Source: Puffinus mauretanicus (lineage: Eukaryota; Chordata; Aves; Procellariiformes; Procellariidae). From it: a stretch of 64,000 nt of DNA. This document shows positions 49,326 through 61,800 of the stretch, one piece after another. Position numbers and translations under genes: made by a program. The DNA lies in contig JAJKFH010003746.1 in NCBI GenBank assembly GCA_023333565.1, forward strand, positions 1-64,000. Direction: 5' to 3'. The notes under the pieces were generated by a model. That model searched no databases, was not told the DNA's origin, and saw only the letters and a list, made by a program, of their open reading frames with translations. Numbering within the stretch: position 1 is the first letter of the stretch; each line of letters starts with the position of its first letter.

Positions 49326-49838
49326 TTCACCTGGGAGCATCCAAGGAGCATCACGAAAATTAAATAGCCCAGGCAGAAAACATAGAAGTACAAAATGCTG
49401 TGTAAATGCTGAAGATTAATATTTGGGCAGCGGAGGAATAAAAATTTTCCTATTTAAAGCATACAGCAAGACCGGTATCCACTGCCTCTCTCCGTTAGAA
49501 AGGTGTGCGCTGCCTCCCTCCAGCATTCAGCAGCGCTGACTCGGTGCCTCTCAGCATCTGGAAGACAGAGGCACCAGAAGGAACAACCCCCCCTATTTAC
49601 TTAAACGATGTGTTCTGGTGCTTCCCCCACCCTCGACAGGGAGGGGACAAAAATTGCAGCTCATGCAAATCACAAATTCTAACACATAAACACACATCAG
49701 TGTGTTTTTTAAAGACAATACATCACTCGAAACAACTTACAACTGGCCAGGTTGTGACTGCAGACATGGCTACTCTACAAAGCAAATAATTTATTTGGCA
49801 AGATCTATGTGTCATAAGAACATCTGGCCTGCAACTGA

Positions 49839-49950
49839 AGGGAAGGAGGAGAAAGCTGATCAAAAGAGCAAAGAGAAACAGAGGAGGCAACAGAGCAGCA
49901 GATCTGAGAGAAAGAGAGAGAAAAGAAGGGAGAGAGAGAACAAACGCAGC
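49839..49950. repeat. Purine-rich (GA-rich) low-complexity tract
   Basis: About 110 bp of GA-rich plus-strand sequence (GAGAGAAAGAGAG and variants). On the minus strand it is a long pyrimidine tract, but no following exon with coding potential is seen. Confidence 0.75.
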
Positions 49951-52900
49951 TGGTTATAGAATCATTTATTTTCTGCTTTAATTTAAAGTCTATTTAAGGT
50001 ATAAGTAGAACCTGCCCTGTCTAAACAGGAATATCTTTATTTTACACTTGTAGTAATGCCAAGATCATCACTTTTAGATGTGCCATGTGGAATATCAAAG
50101 TGTTCTTGTGAGGCCAGCCTAAAGAAAGTGAACTTGCACAATATATACAAATGTATAAGCTATAAGATATGAATGAACGTGAAAACTGTTAATGGTTACA
50201 GATGAGAATTTAATGGCTACTCATCCTCTTCAGTTAAAATTAGCAATAGAACCACATTTAACAGTTCTATCAAGCCTATTTTAAAATGATCTTATGGTGC
50301 TCTACACAGAAGGTTCATTTCACACATCCATGAAGTGTATCCAACGCTAGGGAATAACGTGGATATTTAAAAACAAGATATCACCACAGAGAGTGATGTT
50401 CAGCAGAAACTCATGTACAAGTGAAAATGAGGTAGGAGTTTAATTTCTCGGATCTGGGGTCTAAATGAGTGGATGCATCTACCAAGAGAACCTTCAGTAA
50501 TGAACTTTAGTGATGTGATAAGTGGACCTTACTCCTACACTGTCGAGCATGAAACATGGGCTTATTAGAACAACTCATGATCCATCACGTTGCCTGAAAA
50601 GGTAGGTAATGTGGCATTGTCCTATATGGAAGGGAAACAAACTGAAAGTTGTATAATTCAAATCAGATGAAGTGATCTTCGGTTGCAAATTCTGGTTGAG
50701 AACTCTTGATTCATTACCTGATAATACTGAGTCAGGCTTTGAAAAAAGGAGTATTTACAGAATATATATTTCCTTTTACATATGCTCTGAAGGGAAGGAA
50801 GTGGATCAATGCCATAAAAATAAAACTAATAACTACAAAACAATTTTTATTATTTTATAAATGAATTAGTTTCATTTACTGAAACACTTGTTTCAGCAGC
50901 TTTTACCCTCCCTAACTAATTTTATTGCATAATAGAAAAAGAAAATCACGTCACTTTTGTAATACTTTAAACTCTCTACCTAACATTTTTTATCCAAAGG
51001 ATATTCTTCCTTTCTCTCTTCCTTTTTTTGCCTTTAAAAATCTATTAGCATTGATTAAAAAGAGAGAGCTGGGATATAAATCTTCAGTTAGATTTACTAC
51101 ACAGTACATTTTTCTTTGACCCTTCTCATGCAATCTGACACTTGACAATTTTGTGCAAGATGTTAAAAAATGGCTAGTGATTTTTGGTGATTCTAGTGTC
51201 CAAATTCACAGAGGACTTTCACAGGGGCTGTAGTTCAGAGATAGGATGTTGATTTGCGGGCAGGAAGAAATCAATCAGGCCCTGTGGAAACACCCAGAAG
51301 ATGGAGGCATTTGAAAACCCGTGATGAAAACCCTGGCCAAACTGAAGTTCTAGGCTAAGGGATTCCTTAAAATGTCACAGCGCAAGTTTTTGAAGGGTAT
51401 CAAGTTCGAATTTGCTTTTATTAGTCTGTCATGTAAGTTAAAAATTAACCATACATTTTTTTTAACAGTGAGCTAACTAGGGAAAACATTGCTCAAGGAT
51501 GTCTTGACACTGCAGAGTGTCGAGATACCTAAATCTTACGGAAGCAATGGAAGCAGCATGAGAAGTAGGGCAAGTCCACTTGCAAATAGCTTTTTGCCAT
51601 GGGGGTGGACTGTTCCCACTAGCCTGAATGTTTTAGTGGATCATGGTAGCATAGCCTAAGCCACAGAGGGAGGAAGGCTCAAGCAAAACTAAGCTGTCTG
51701 ATACAGATATGATACCAGTTGGTGAATAAACTGGATCCTAATTTTGAGTCCCAAAGTGACTGAACTTTGCGTGACCAAACTCTTTGTATAGCCTGTTCCT
51801 TCAGACATGCTTTGGCCTAATTAATGCCACTTAAGTTTGGGCACTTAGCAGAGAAGCCCAAGAGCATAATCACCTTTGGCTTCCAATTCAATTCCCATTC
51901 AACCCACCACGGACCTCCCTTTGACTAGGCAAGAAGCGTAGGTGAACTAGGGTCAACCTCAGCATCTCAGTTAAGCATAAATAACTGGATGAGAGGTCTC
52001 CATGTCTACTTTGTCCACAAATCCTGTTTCCAGAAAAATATTTAGGCAATGGGTGCAGACCTGGCAATGGCACCCTCTCTTGAAACGGGCTGTGCAATGC
52101 TGCCCACGGTTCTTTCTAACCTTGGTGTGACAAAGATGTATGTGGACTACAGATGTACATGTGGCAGCTCCAAAGTGCCTTGAGATTATCCTCTGGAAAA
52201 AAAAGAAGTAACAAAAGAGACTGACTTTCAGACACCTTCCACGCCCCACTACTGATAAATGCTTTTCATTCAAAGAAAAAGGCATAAGAACAGCCATATA
52301 TATCTACCCCTAGCCAAACACCACCAGTCTCCTCAGCATCTCATTTCCCTTAACCAGATGCTCAGATATCACTTGTCAAAAGCAATTTCGGTCTCTCCAG
52401 TGGTGGATTTCTCGCAACACTTACCACCTTGCTAGCACCAAAGGCTCACGGAGCCCGAGAAGACCTTGTGAAATGAAATGGCAGTGGAGGCGAAGGCTGG
52501 AGGGCCAAAGGGGTGCACGAGGAAATGAGTCATTTGCCTAAATTCCTCCCACTTCAGAGCTCAGTAAGGTAATACTGTGGAGCTGCAGAGAGATCTGTGC
52601 TTTTGGGATATCTGTCTGCGTTCTTGAATCATTTGGCACAACGCGTGGTGGGACCCCATCCACGTTCAGCCAGACACAGCCCTTCAGTGCTAGCAGTGTG
52701 TTGGATGCTTCAGCAAAACCTGCTCTCTAATCTTTACAAGTGCCAAGAAGTCTGTTAAAGCGTTTACATATTGCAACATTAAATGCTTGGTAAATCGCCA
52801 CATCATTTTGTGCTTTCAGTGTTCCCAAATCCACATCATTCATCTTCCTTCTGCGAGGCCAAACCCTGCAAACCTTGCTGAATGCACTTAACTCCAAATT

Positions 52901-52984
52901 AACACCCTGTAAAAACAGTTCCTCCCTTCTTCTCATATGCTATTATATGTAAAATCTACACCCAAAGTTAATTTCTTGCTGACC

Positions 52985-53045
52985 TTGTGCTGATTAATGC
53001 AAATTAAATTACATGCTAATTGCCCCAAATGGTTTGCATGCAGCC
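52985..53045. promoter_or_regulatory. POU/homeobox motif cluster, candidate enhancer
   Basis: A perfect octamer ATGCAAAT (52997-53004) overlaps a TTAAT word. It is followed by ATGCTAATT (53013-53021) and a reversed octamer-like TTTGCAT (53033-53039), within 45 bp. Such packing is typical of conserved developmental enhancers; conservation itself cannot be tested here. Confidence 0.35.
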
Positions 53046-53874
53046 CAGAAATCAGTTCTTTTTGCTGGTGGTAAAACACATTTGTGATTTTTTACACAAT
53101 GGTTACATTAAGTCATTGTTAGTCTTGCAGCATCTTCAAAAATCAGATGTTTTTGTAGCACCTTGTAGAAAGCAAGAAAAAATAACCTAAAAAAGCATTA
53201 TTAAGTTCTGATCCAGTCTTGCAGAAGCCTCACTTCTACCTCGTGGGAGGAATTTTATGCCTCGTTCAGAGCTCAAGCTCCAAGATGCATTTTACAAAAC
53301 CTTGAGCCAGTTTTGTTAAACCCGTCACTCCCTAATCCCCTTGTGCTTGTCAGCAGAGTACACAGGCACTTGATTTTGGACGTCTGATTTGATAAGGGGT
53401 GGGGGAAGAAGGGAGGGAAACAGGGACTGCTATTTTAGATAGATCCTGCAATATTCTTGCAATTCAAGAGAGAGCAAGGCATTATTTCAAACAGCGATAG
53501 CGGGCAGAGAAGCTTTTAGAAAGGGGCTGTGTATTGTGTTCCAGGATATCAGTGTTGTTTTGGCACTGAATCTGAATCCCAGTCATCAGACCTGATATAT
53601 GATGGTTTGCTGGGGCTCTGGTTGGCAATTGGCATGGGGATCAAATGCAACAGCAGGTCGTGCTTAACTCTTCAGCAGTCCCTGGAGTGGCTGACATTTA
53701 CAGGACAAATGCATTTTGCATTTATATCCAGCAGTGGGGGGATTAAAATTTGATTTATGTCATGAGGAAACTAGGGGAAAAAAGAACCCCAAACATGGTG
53801 TTCTCCAAGAGAACAGTGGTTTCTTCTTCACAGGCTCTGCTGCAGTGAGTAGTCACACTCACTCCACGGTTTAT

Positions 53875-54030
53875 CCCAAAGGAGGTAAACGAGATTATGC
53901 CCATTTTATAGAAGTGGCGACACAGAAAAGTTAAAGTGGGGGTTGCCCTCACCAGTGTAAATTGCCCAATTTACACATGCAGCATGAGACAGAGCTGGAA
54001 ACAGATTTTGCTGAGAGGAGAGCAATGCCC
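53875..54030 (-). repeat. MIR-type SINE relic, reverse orientation
   Basis: Plus-strand words 'ttatgcccattttatagaag', 'acacagaaaagttaaagtg', 'ttgcccaatttacac' and 'gacagagctggaaacagatt' match the reverse complement of MIR in the expected order (cccattttacag / cacagagaggttaagtg / ttgcccaaggtcac / cagagctgggattcgaa). It is diverged, so the copy is old. Confidence 0.65.
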
Positions 54031-55476
54031 CCAGACATTACTCCCACCTGAGCACTCAAATCTAGAAAGGATTTAAGTCCTTTCTGCCCCATTCACGGGC
54101 AATAGATGCCCAGACCATAAAGGTGCACACCAGCTACTCCACATGCTCCCAGCCACACAAAACATCCTTACCCTGAGAACAAAACATGAGACCTGGCAGC
54201 AAACAGCCCAACTTCCACAATGCCAAAGGCTGTGAACATTAGACCATAGAAAGGACAAGGGAGGTTGAAGACACACGCCACGGTCATTCCTATTCTAGCC
54301 ATCCAAAGACCGATCAAGTAAGACGAACTGATAAAAAGATGACATATATATATATATGGTAACCCTTAACTGACCTGATGCCTAAGAAATGTTCAGTTGT
54401 TTGTTTTTTTATCATCTTTTCCATTATTGTTCCACTCTTAATTGATGCTATTTCTTCCTTCCTCCCCTAATACCCATGTCCCTGTTTGGCCTGATTTTCG
54501 TAGCAGACCTCCTTTCTTCGATATTCTTGCCTTTGACTTCTACTACAAGCTGAGGCTGCCAAAATCCCAGCCCCCTGCACTACAGATAGTACAATTGACT
54601 CAGTTTTAAACACGAGTTCAAAGTCAGTGTTTAGGAAGCTTAATAACCGATACCTGAGCGAATAAATCTCTTCAGTTCAGAGACGGGAGTGTGACCATCA
54701 CCAACATGAGCTCTGCTCCACAACACCAACCCTAAGGGGCCTGTGCTGTTGAGTAATAAAAGTATTCCCCCTCCAAAGTCTCTCCTGAGCAGAGATTGTC
54801 GTGTCACACTTAAATTATGTGTGATAGGTCTGTCGTTAGGATTACTCTGTAGAAGAGACAGCTTGGAGGCTGCCAGATTCATTAAACATCTTCAGCGGGA
54901 CTTCACGGGGGCCTTTCACTTACCCTGAACAAACAAAAAACACACCCTTTGTGCTCAAGAACAAAGGGAGTTTTTGCACTTTTGTTTGATGTCAGTCACA
55001 ACTGGAGATTAAAGCTTCTGCTCTCTGGATTTCAAAGTTGTCTCCCCCCTCCAAAGCTGCTCCTCTCGCTGTTCACTAGGCACTTCAAAAAGGTTTACAG
55101 CTAAAAAATCCCAAACAGAACAATATTAATAACAATCATCTTCAGAAACGCTACGTATTTTTGGCATTTGAATGCATTTCACTCGTAGATATGACTGAGG
55201 AAACGAAGTGCAGGAGTAACATATGCGGGAACTGCGTTTTTCTCGATCGCTTTGCATCAGGGACTGGAAAACTGGATTCGTAAACAGCAATTTCTGTGTT
55301 AGGATTGAAGCATGGTAGGCTCTGCCCCACTAAAAAAAGATGTAGCCCAACCGAATCTGGGGAAGAACAATTTCTGTTTTCCTAGCAAAGGATGCAAATG
55401 GGGGAGCTTGTATTAAGCCCCCACAAAAACCAAGCCATGGCTTCTCTTGCAGTCTCCATGCTCTGATGTGAGTGAG

Positions 55477-55590
55477 AGATGGGTGTTCACTGGTATACAC
55501 TACAGATTGCTTGGGTTTGGATGCCTTTTCTGAAATCTGTAGTATATACCAGTGAACACCCATCTGTCAGAAGAGGCATCCAAAACTAAG
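55477..55590. repeat. Interleaved double inverted repeat (order A-B-A'-B')
   Basis: Arm A (55477-55508, 32 nt) is the reverse complement of 55534-55565 with a single mismatch, giving a hairpin with a 25-nt loop. That loop holds arm B (55510-55533, 24 nt), which is the reverse complement of 55567-55590 with three mismatches. The two hairpins are interleaved, not nested, so only one can form at a time. I see no terminal repeats of a known transposon. The near-perfect A pair suggests a recent inverted copy (template switch) inserted near the centre of an older imperfect B palindrome. Confidence 0.85.
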
Positions 55591-56831
55591 TAAGATGATG
55601 TCTAGAAGAAGAGTCATCTCAAGGACAACCCAACACATATTCCCATGTAACAGGGCCCCCTCGCAAGAGTCCACCTTCCTTATATGTCACTTCAGGATCT
55701 CTAAAGGGAAACAAGGTGAGCTGCTGTAAAAGCTGCAAAAATAAGAACAGGTATTGTCCGATTCAGGAAAGAAACATCAGAAAGTGACCAGCAGGAAATC
55801 AAAAGAGCTCTCTGGAATATGGCAAGGAGCACCCAAACTTCACGCTTTCTCCCCTCTGATCTGTAGGGTCTAATAATTTAAAGACTCATCTGTGAGGCAG
55901 AGGTTAGCAACCACCTCTCCTCTCAAAACAACCTGACTCGATTACGTGTAGCAGTTTGATCCAGCCCAACTCTTCCCAACCTGTGAAGACAGGTTTTCGC
56001 TTTGTTTGATTATCCTTCTCCACACCTCCAGCTACAGAAGTCAATTAGATAGAAAACAGAATATAAACTACATGAAGGGTCACATTCTGCTACCTAAATC
56101 CTTCAGTGCTGTCAAAGGATGGATGGGGCCACCCTGAATATAAGAGCCTTCCCCTTCGGCCGAGATGTCAAAGATCAGACGACAGAACAGGAAGGTGAGA
56201 AGGAGCCACGGGAGTGACTGACTGATGGAAAATGCTTTTCAAAGCAAAGGACTAAGTGCTTCTACAGTTCACCTGTGCAAGACGGTGAAGATTTTAGTGC
56301 TGCTGGATGTAAACTCTCTTTGGATGGCTGCGTGAGTCTGAATTTATGTTTCTTATAGTTTCTTATCACAGTCCATCAGTAAGAAAAAATGTCTGTTTTC
56401 CTCTGTTTTCCACTTAAAATAATAGATTTCATGAAACTTTTTTTTTTCTCAAATCATCTTTCTATACTGCATCTGAAGTAGGTGCCTATTCAATCTTCTA
56501 GATCTTCCTCACATTTACACCCTACACCCCATATATTTATTTCTCGGACAGCTGAGCCATATGACTTGGTACACACTTTTAACCATGTGCCAGAGCATGG
56601 CCGAAGGGACAGCATATAGAAATGTGGGCAGCGATTTAAAATGTGCCAAACCAGAGGTTAACAGAAGCACACGTGTGGATTTGATTTCTCATTTGAAGTC
56701 CTTTCTGTTCCAGTCATGTTTAGAAGTGTTGAAACGGTCAACAATTGTGATATTTGGAACTACTTCTGGGGCCTAACACAGCTCTTACACAACTCTTTCA
56801 AGAAATACCGTAGGAGGTTTTATAAACCTAA

Positions 56832-56870
56832 GGGATTTGGGGATGATTTGGGGATGATTTGGACATGATT
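56832..56870. repeat. Short tandem repeat of a GGATGATTT-type unit
   Basis: Three to four imperfect copies of a unit around GATTTGGGGAT occur back to back. It is a short microsatellite-like array without a coding context. Confidence 0.7.
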
Positions 56871-58499
56871 TTTGCTTGCCAGTTCTTGCAGTGGTCCATC
56901 TGATGGCACCCAAGTATCTTATTTAAAGCATCTGGGTTTTCTGATGATGCTATATAAAGAACAGGCTACAAAACATATTTCAAGTTCTTTATGTTTGACC
57001 AGTTACAGAGAAGTTTGTAACTTTAACATTTACTCAGAGGCCCACCTTGCTACACTTGCTTTGTAGTTCCAGCATGAAACGATCTAATTATTGCAAGCAG
57101 CGGTAAACATGGTTAAATCCTCAATTTTGTGTCAGCATACTTTCCTTTGGACATAAATTATGCAGAAAGCCTCATCAAAAGTTATGCGCTAATGTGGATT
57201 GGTAGCACAGTGCTTTAATGCACTGCAGCCCCATCATTAATATTAGGTTTGCTTTAAATAATGAAACAAAAATAAAAATATTTCCCAGAGGACACAAACC
57301 GTAAAGATGTAAAGTCGTAGTGTGGGCAAGAAAACAAGTTGTGTAATTCAGAGCATCTGAAGCCAGCAGCCAGGGGATGTACTCAAGGGGTTTCTATTCC
57401 GCAAGAGCTTTCCCATTCACTTCTGCTGTGTAGTTTAATACTAGAGTTGATCGTGTTGAAGTTCATTGTTACAATCTAAGGCAGTGTTATAATATGCAGA
57501 TCACTTATGCGCTGCAGATTTCTTACTGTACCAAAATGTCTTCATCTCCTTATTTGCAGTTCATAAAGCTCCACTGGGAGGGAGAGAGGGAAAGATCCTA
57601 CTTACAAATGGTACCACTTCCCCAGAGCAGCTGTTACAGGAATGGTGCTAGGAAATGTGCCTAAACCCAAGTTGCCCACTGATGGCAATCCAGGGAGGAC
57701 AGATGGCAAGTGGAAGAAAGAAATGAGAACACATACCGCAAGGGTCGTATCCTGACAAAGTCAGGGTGCAGCCAGGGGGAGCGGGCAGATCTGGTAGGAA
57801 GAAAATGCTCTGAGACCCCACCAGTTAGATGCTTGCTGGAGTGGAAGTACAGTAGTGCCAGTAAGAGACATTTTGCAAGAAGAAGTTTTCCAAGACCGCG
57901 TACGATTTCTCTCATTAGCTTTGTCAGCTCTCATTGCTTCTGTGCCACTGCACCGCTAACCCATGAGCACACCATACTCGCACAGAATAGATGAAAGCTG
58001 GCACCCAAACCCCAAGTTCTGCCTATCGCCAATGCTTGGGTAGCCTTCAAAGCTGGCCAGGTGACTGTGCCTCTGGGCTGAAACGCCTACGACGAGAGGC
58101 CATCCTACTGCTCTCTGCTCTATCAGCTCTCAGGGCTGAAAAGAAAAACTTGCCAAGTTTAAGTGCCTGGATGGAGGCGCAATGCAGGGAAATACGTAGA
58201 CAACAGCACAGCACGAAAGTCCAGTTCTTGGCTTCTGTGCCAGGCAGAATAAAAGACATCCCATGCTTTTCCAGAGCCTGAAATTCATACACCATGAATC
58301 AGCTGGAGAAGTCAAAGGGTTCTGGCCTCCAGGAAAGGGTTTTCTAACATTTTATAATAGTAAAGAATCTATTGCATATTCTGCCCAGCACAGACTTCAC
58401 TTCACTGCAAAGTTCTTTGGAGCCCTTGACCTCTACTTTCTGAAACAGAAGAAGAGTACGACAACATACGTTCAAAATAGATTATGATATTCAGCTGCT

Positions 58500-58870
58500 C
58501 CTAGGAAATTCTCTATGCAGCACCAGTAGATCAAATTATTTTCATTATGTCATTTGGTCACAAAGAATAGTGACATAATTAGGGAGCTAAATAGCAACAG
58601 TTTCCTTCTGGTAAATTTGCTGTAGCTAATTTTGTTAATAAGACTGATAATTGTTTTACGCTCATTCAATATGTTAAGTTTACCTAATACTAAAACCAAT
58701 CAGAACCTTTAAATTAATTTTTGTTTTATTTCTAAAGGAATCAATGTCATTATTAATCATAAAAGGAGTGCCGAGTCAGAGGATGATAAATCTCCTTTGG
58801 GCTTATTTGACTTTCATATTTATGGTTTGGATAAGGTTATTATGAAGGAATTTTCAAGCAATGATTGAGG
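58500..58870. promoter_or_regulatory. AT-rich homeobox-motif-dense stretch, candidate conserved non-coding element
   Basis: The stretch has many TAAT/ATTA words, including CATAATTAGG, TGTAGCTAATTTTG and ATTATTAATCATAAAAGG. It also has CCAAT (CCAATCAG) and a palindromic-looking TGTCA..TGACATAATTA pair. There is no repeat signature or reading frame. The regulatory role is inferred from composition only. Confidence 0.3.
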
Positions 58871-61800
58871 AGGAAAGGGAGGAGAGTGAGCTAGGAGATA
58901 CTACGCTTGAATGCTGCGCTCCTATTGACTTCAGCAGGATGTTTGCAAACAGTTTGATTTCTTTAAGTTCTGCAGACTTAAGCATGGCAAAAGTGTTCAA
59001 AATAAAACAAACTGCTCAGACTGCCAGGCTACAGAGCCCTAAGCTGTACAATTTCCAGACCAATATGTTCGAGAGTGGATTTACAAGAAAACAGGAGAGG
59101 AGAAGAGCTGGGGCATAGGACTGACGGGATTTTGCATGCCTGGCACCGGTGGTTTTGCTTTTAAAGCATTAGAAAAAACATGCGCTCAGACTACAGTCTT
59201 TGTTGCATGTCTAGCTTCACTGCAAAAAACTTACAATACAGCAGCTATTTTACGTACACTTCTACAACTCAATATATGGTAATGCGGTGAAACGTCCTAG
59301 ATAAATGTGTCCAATTTTCACAAAGCCAGTGTTGCCCACATCGCTTTTTACGTGCTTTGACAGGATAAGGTCAATGCCCATTGGCTGTGCAAGGAACGGA
59401 GAATGTCATCAGCGTTGCTATTGTCATAGTAACGTTCCAACTCCGCCTTGGGAGGTGGCAGTCCTTGGTCACCGTGCCGAGGAGCTGCACGCTCACACGC
59501 TCGCCGTTAACTCTCTGTATTAAAAGACAGGACAAACAGTGCTTTCAGCTCAAGTGCAGTACTGTATTTTACTATTTACGTGGTATGTTATGCTGAGATG
59601 TTGGTAATCAGAGTTTTTTTCCCTAGACCTTACCATGCCTTCTGCTGAAGAGAATTTTAATAAAACCTGAAAACCTGAATGTGGATCTGAATTCTGCCTG
59701 TATCTTCCTTGGGTTACTAAAGTAATCTCCCAAACTTCGAGATCCATGAAGTGTGCAGCAAATTTTCTTCTGTATCCATCTACCATCCATGTACCCACAG
59801 AAACAAATCAGCAAAACCCAGACGCCCCCTCAACAGTCCCTTACAACGGCCCACCACCAAATACCAAAGAAATGGTTTTTGAACATATACGATAGAACAT
59901 ATTTCCTTGATAGAATACACAAAACGTGAACAATTAAAACAGAAATAACTTCAATATGAGTCGTACAAAGGCATCCTTTGTCTTTCCTTGTAGCTTTTAA
60001 GAGATAAACTTATCAAAGGAAAATGTTATGATAATGTATTACCATGCTGAGTTAATTGTCAATTGCAAGTTACTTAAGTGTACTTTAATGATATGTTTAA
60101 AGCCTTATTTTCAACTCTAATAGCTATTAATGGTAGGAAGAGAAAATGAAACCAATTTTCCCTAACTGAAAGTGGAGCTCTGTTAAGCATAAGTGAGCGA
60201 AATTCTAAATATAACACATTCTTTAGGTATTTCAGCTAATGGGAACCCACACTGTCCATATTTCAGTCTAGCTACATACTACTTTCCAGGCAGCACTTAC
60301 ATAAGATCACGCAGTATCGGGTATGTCAGTGTTAGAGAAGTTGGATTCAGTTCTTCAAATGGTATGAAATCATTCCCAAAGACCGAGATGGCTGAACTGA
60401 AGGGAGAATGACATTCCCAAAGAATTAATTCAGTATGAAAAACCAAGGAGCTATTAAACCTGGTTTTCAAGGATTCCTGTCTGCACAGACAGAGAACAGT
60501 GTTTCATAGATAGTTGACCCTATGGACACAAAGCCAAATATAGCTTAAAAATTCCTAATAGCATTCAAAACAGCTACAGTTAAGCTCAAGAAAATATTTT
60601 TGGGTGACAGAAATTCCATCCCCAAACAATTTCCATTTACTTCAACTGCTCTACTACACTCTTCAACACTTATCTGCTCCCTCTCCATCCAAATGAGTGG
60701 ATTTTGCCAGTCTTCTGTGATTTAAAAGAATATTACAGTCTTGATTCATCTGTTGTTCCATAAGTCAAGCAATGTGATCAATTTAAGACAGAAAAATCAT
60801 TAACCTAGCTGGTACCTTCTGTCCTGGAGATGCCATGAGTGTGAACAACTAATTGCAAGGTGTTTGCAGGTTATCCTAAAAAAGACCTTTCCTAATTCAT
60901 GAATCAAAATAAATACGATTGAAACTTTTATGGGAAACAGCACAGATGACAGCATGACATCTTCCACACTCTCCCATGCTGGGCTTTTAAACCTGATAAT
61001 TTTATTAAGGTATTTAAGTGTCAAATAATTTCATAATAAATCGCACAGAGAAAATTGCTAGTAATGTGAAAATCGGCCATTGTCAGTCATTACAGGTTCA
61101 GTAACTTTCCTTTACATGACAAAAAAAAAACCAAACAGCTGTACTTTCATTACTGATTTGCTTCTTGCATTAGCACTTCCCAAACAGGCCTATGAAGCCT
61201 AATTCCTTCCTATTCTGTTTTCATTAAGAAAAAAAATGGCAAGTCATCTTCTCTACCTTGGGAGGTACTCATTAGGAAAAGCTGTTTCACTCAATCATCA
61301 GGTTTCAATATGCTTAAATTAAGCTACTCCTAAATCTTTCAACTATATAGTTTACTTCAGCGAAGTCACTCAAAAGCGGGAGATTTTTAATGCCAGAGAT
61401 GCTGCAGTGGTAAATCTCCTTTGTGACTATTTTGTTGTGCAGGATCCCAGAAATGGGGTAGGAACCTGCCAAATGCCAACATGTGTTCTTGTTTATGGAT
61501 TTTTAAAGCTAAATTTTTTTTTTGCTTTTATGGCATTTGAAAGCAACCTTCATATAGCATCAGATAAGCTTTATAACCAAATGTCTCTACATCTACACAT
61601 CTGAAAGAACATATGTTTAGTTGTTTGTTGCCGGCTTCTAAACAAACAACATAAATAGAAACCTATGGTAGAGTCCCTCTCTTATTTTTCCAAAAAACTT
61701 CGAAAAAGAAGGTAAACTCTCCTCATCCTACCACGTGCATGTATAACGGCACGTGCTGGAGGCAACAGTAAATAATGAATGTGATTCCTAGAAGTAGGGA

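Noticed and set aside
51228..51300. tRNA-like start ('ggggctgtagttcagagat')
   Set aside because: It resembles a tRNA A box, but no B box, T arm or matching acceptor stem follows. At most it is a decayed tRNA-derived fragment.
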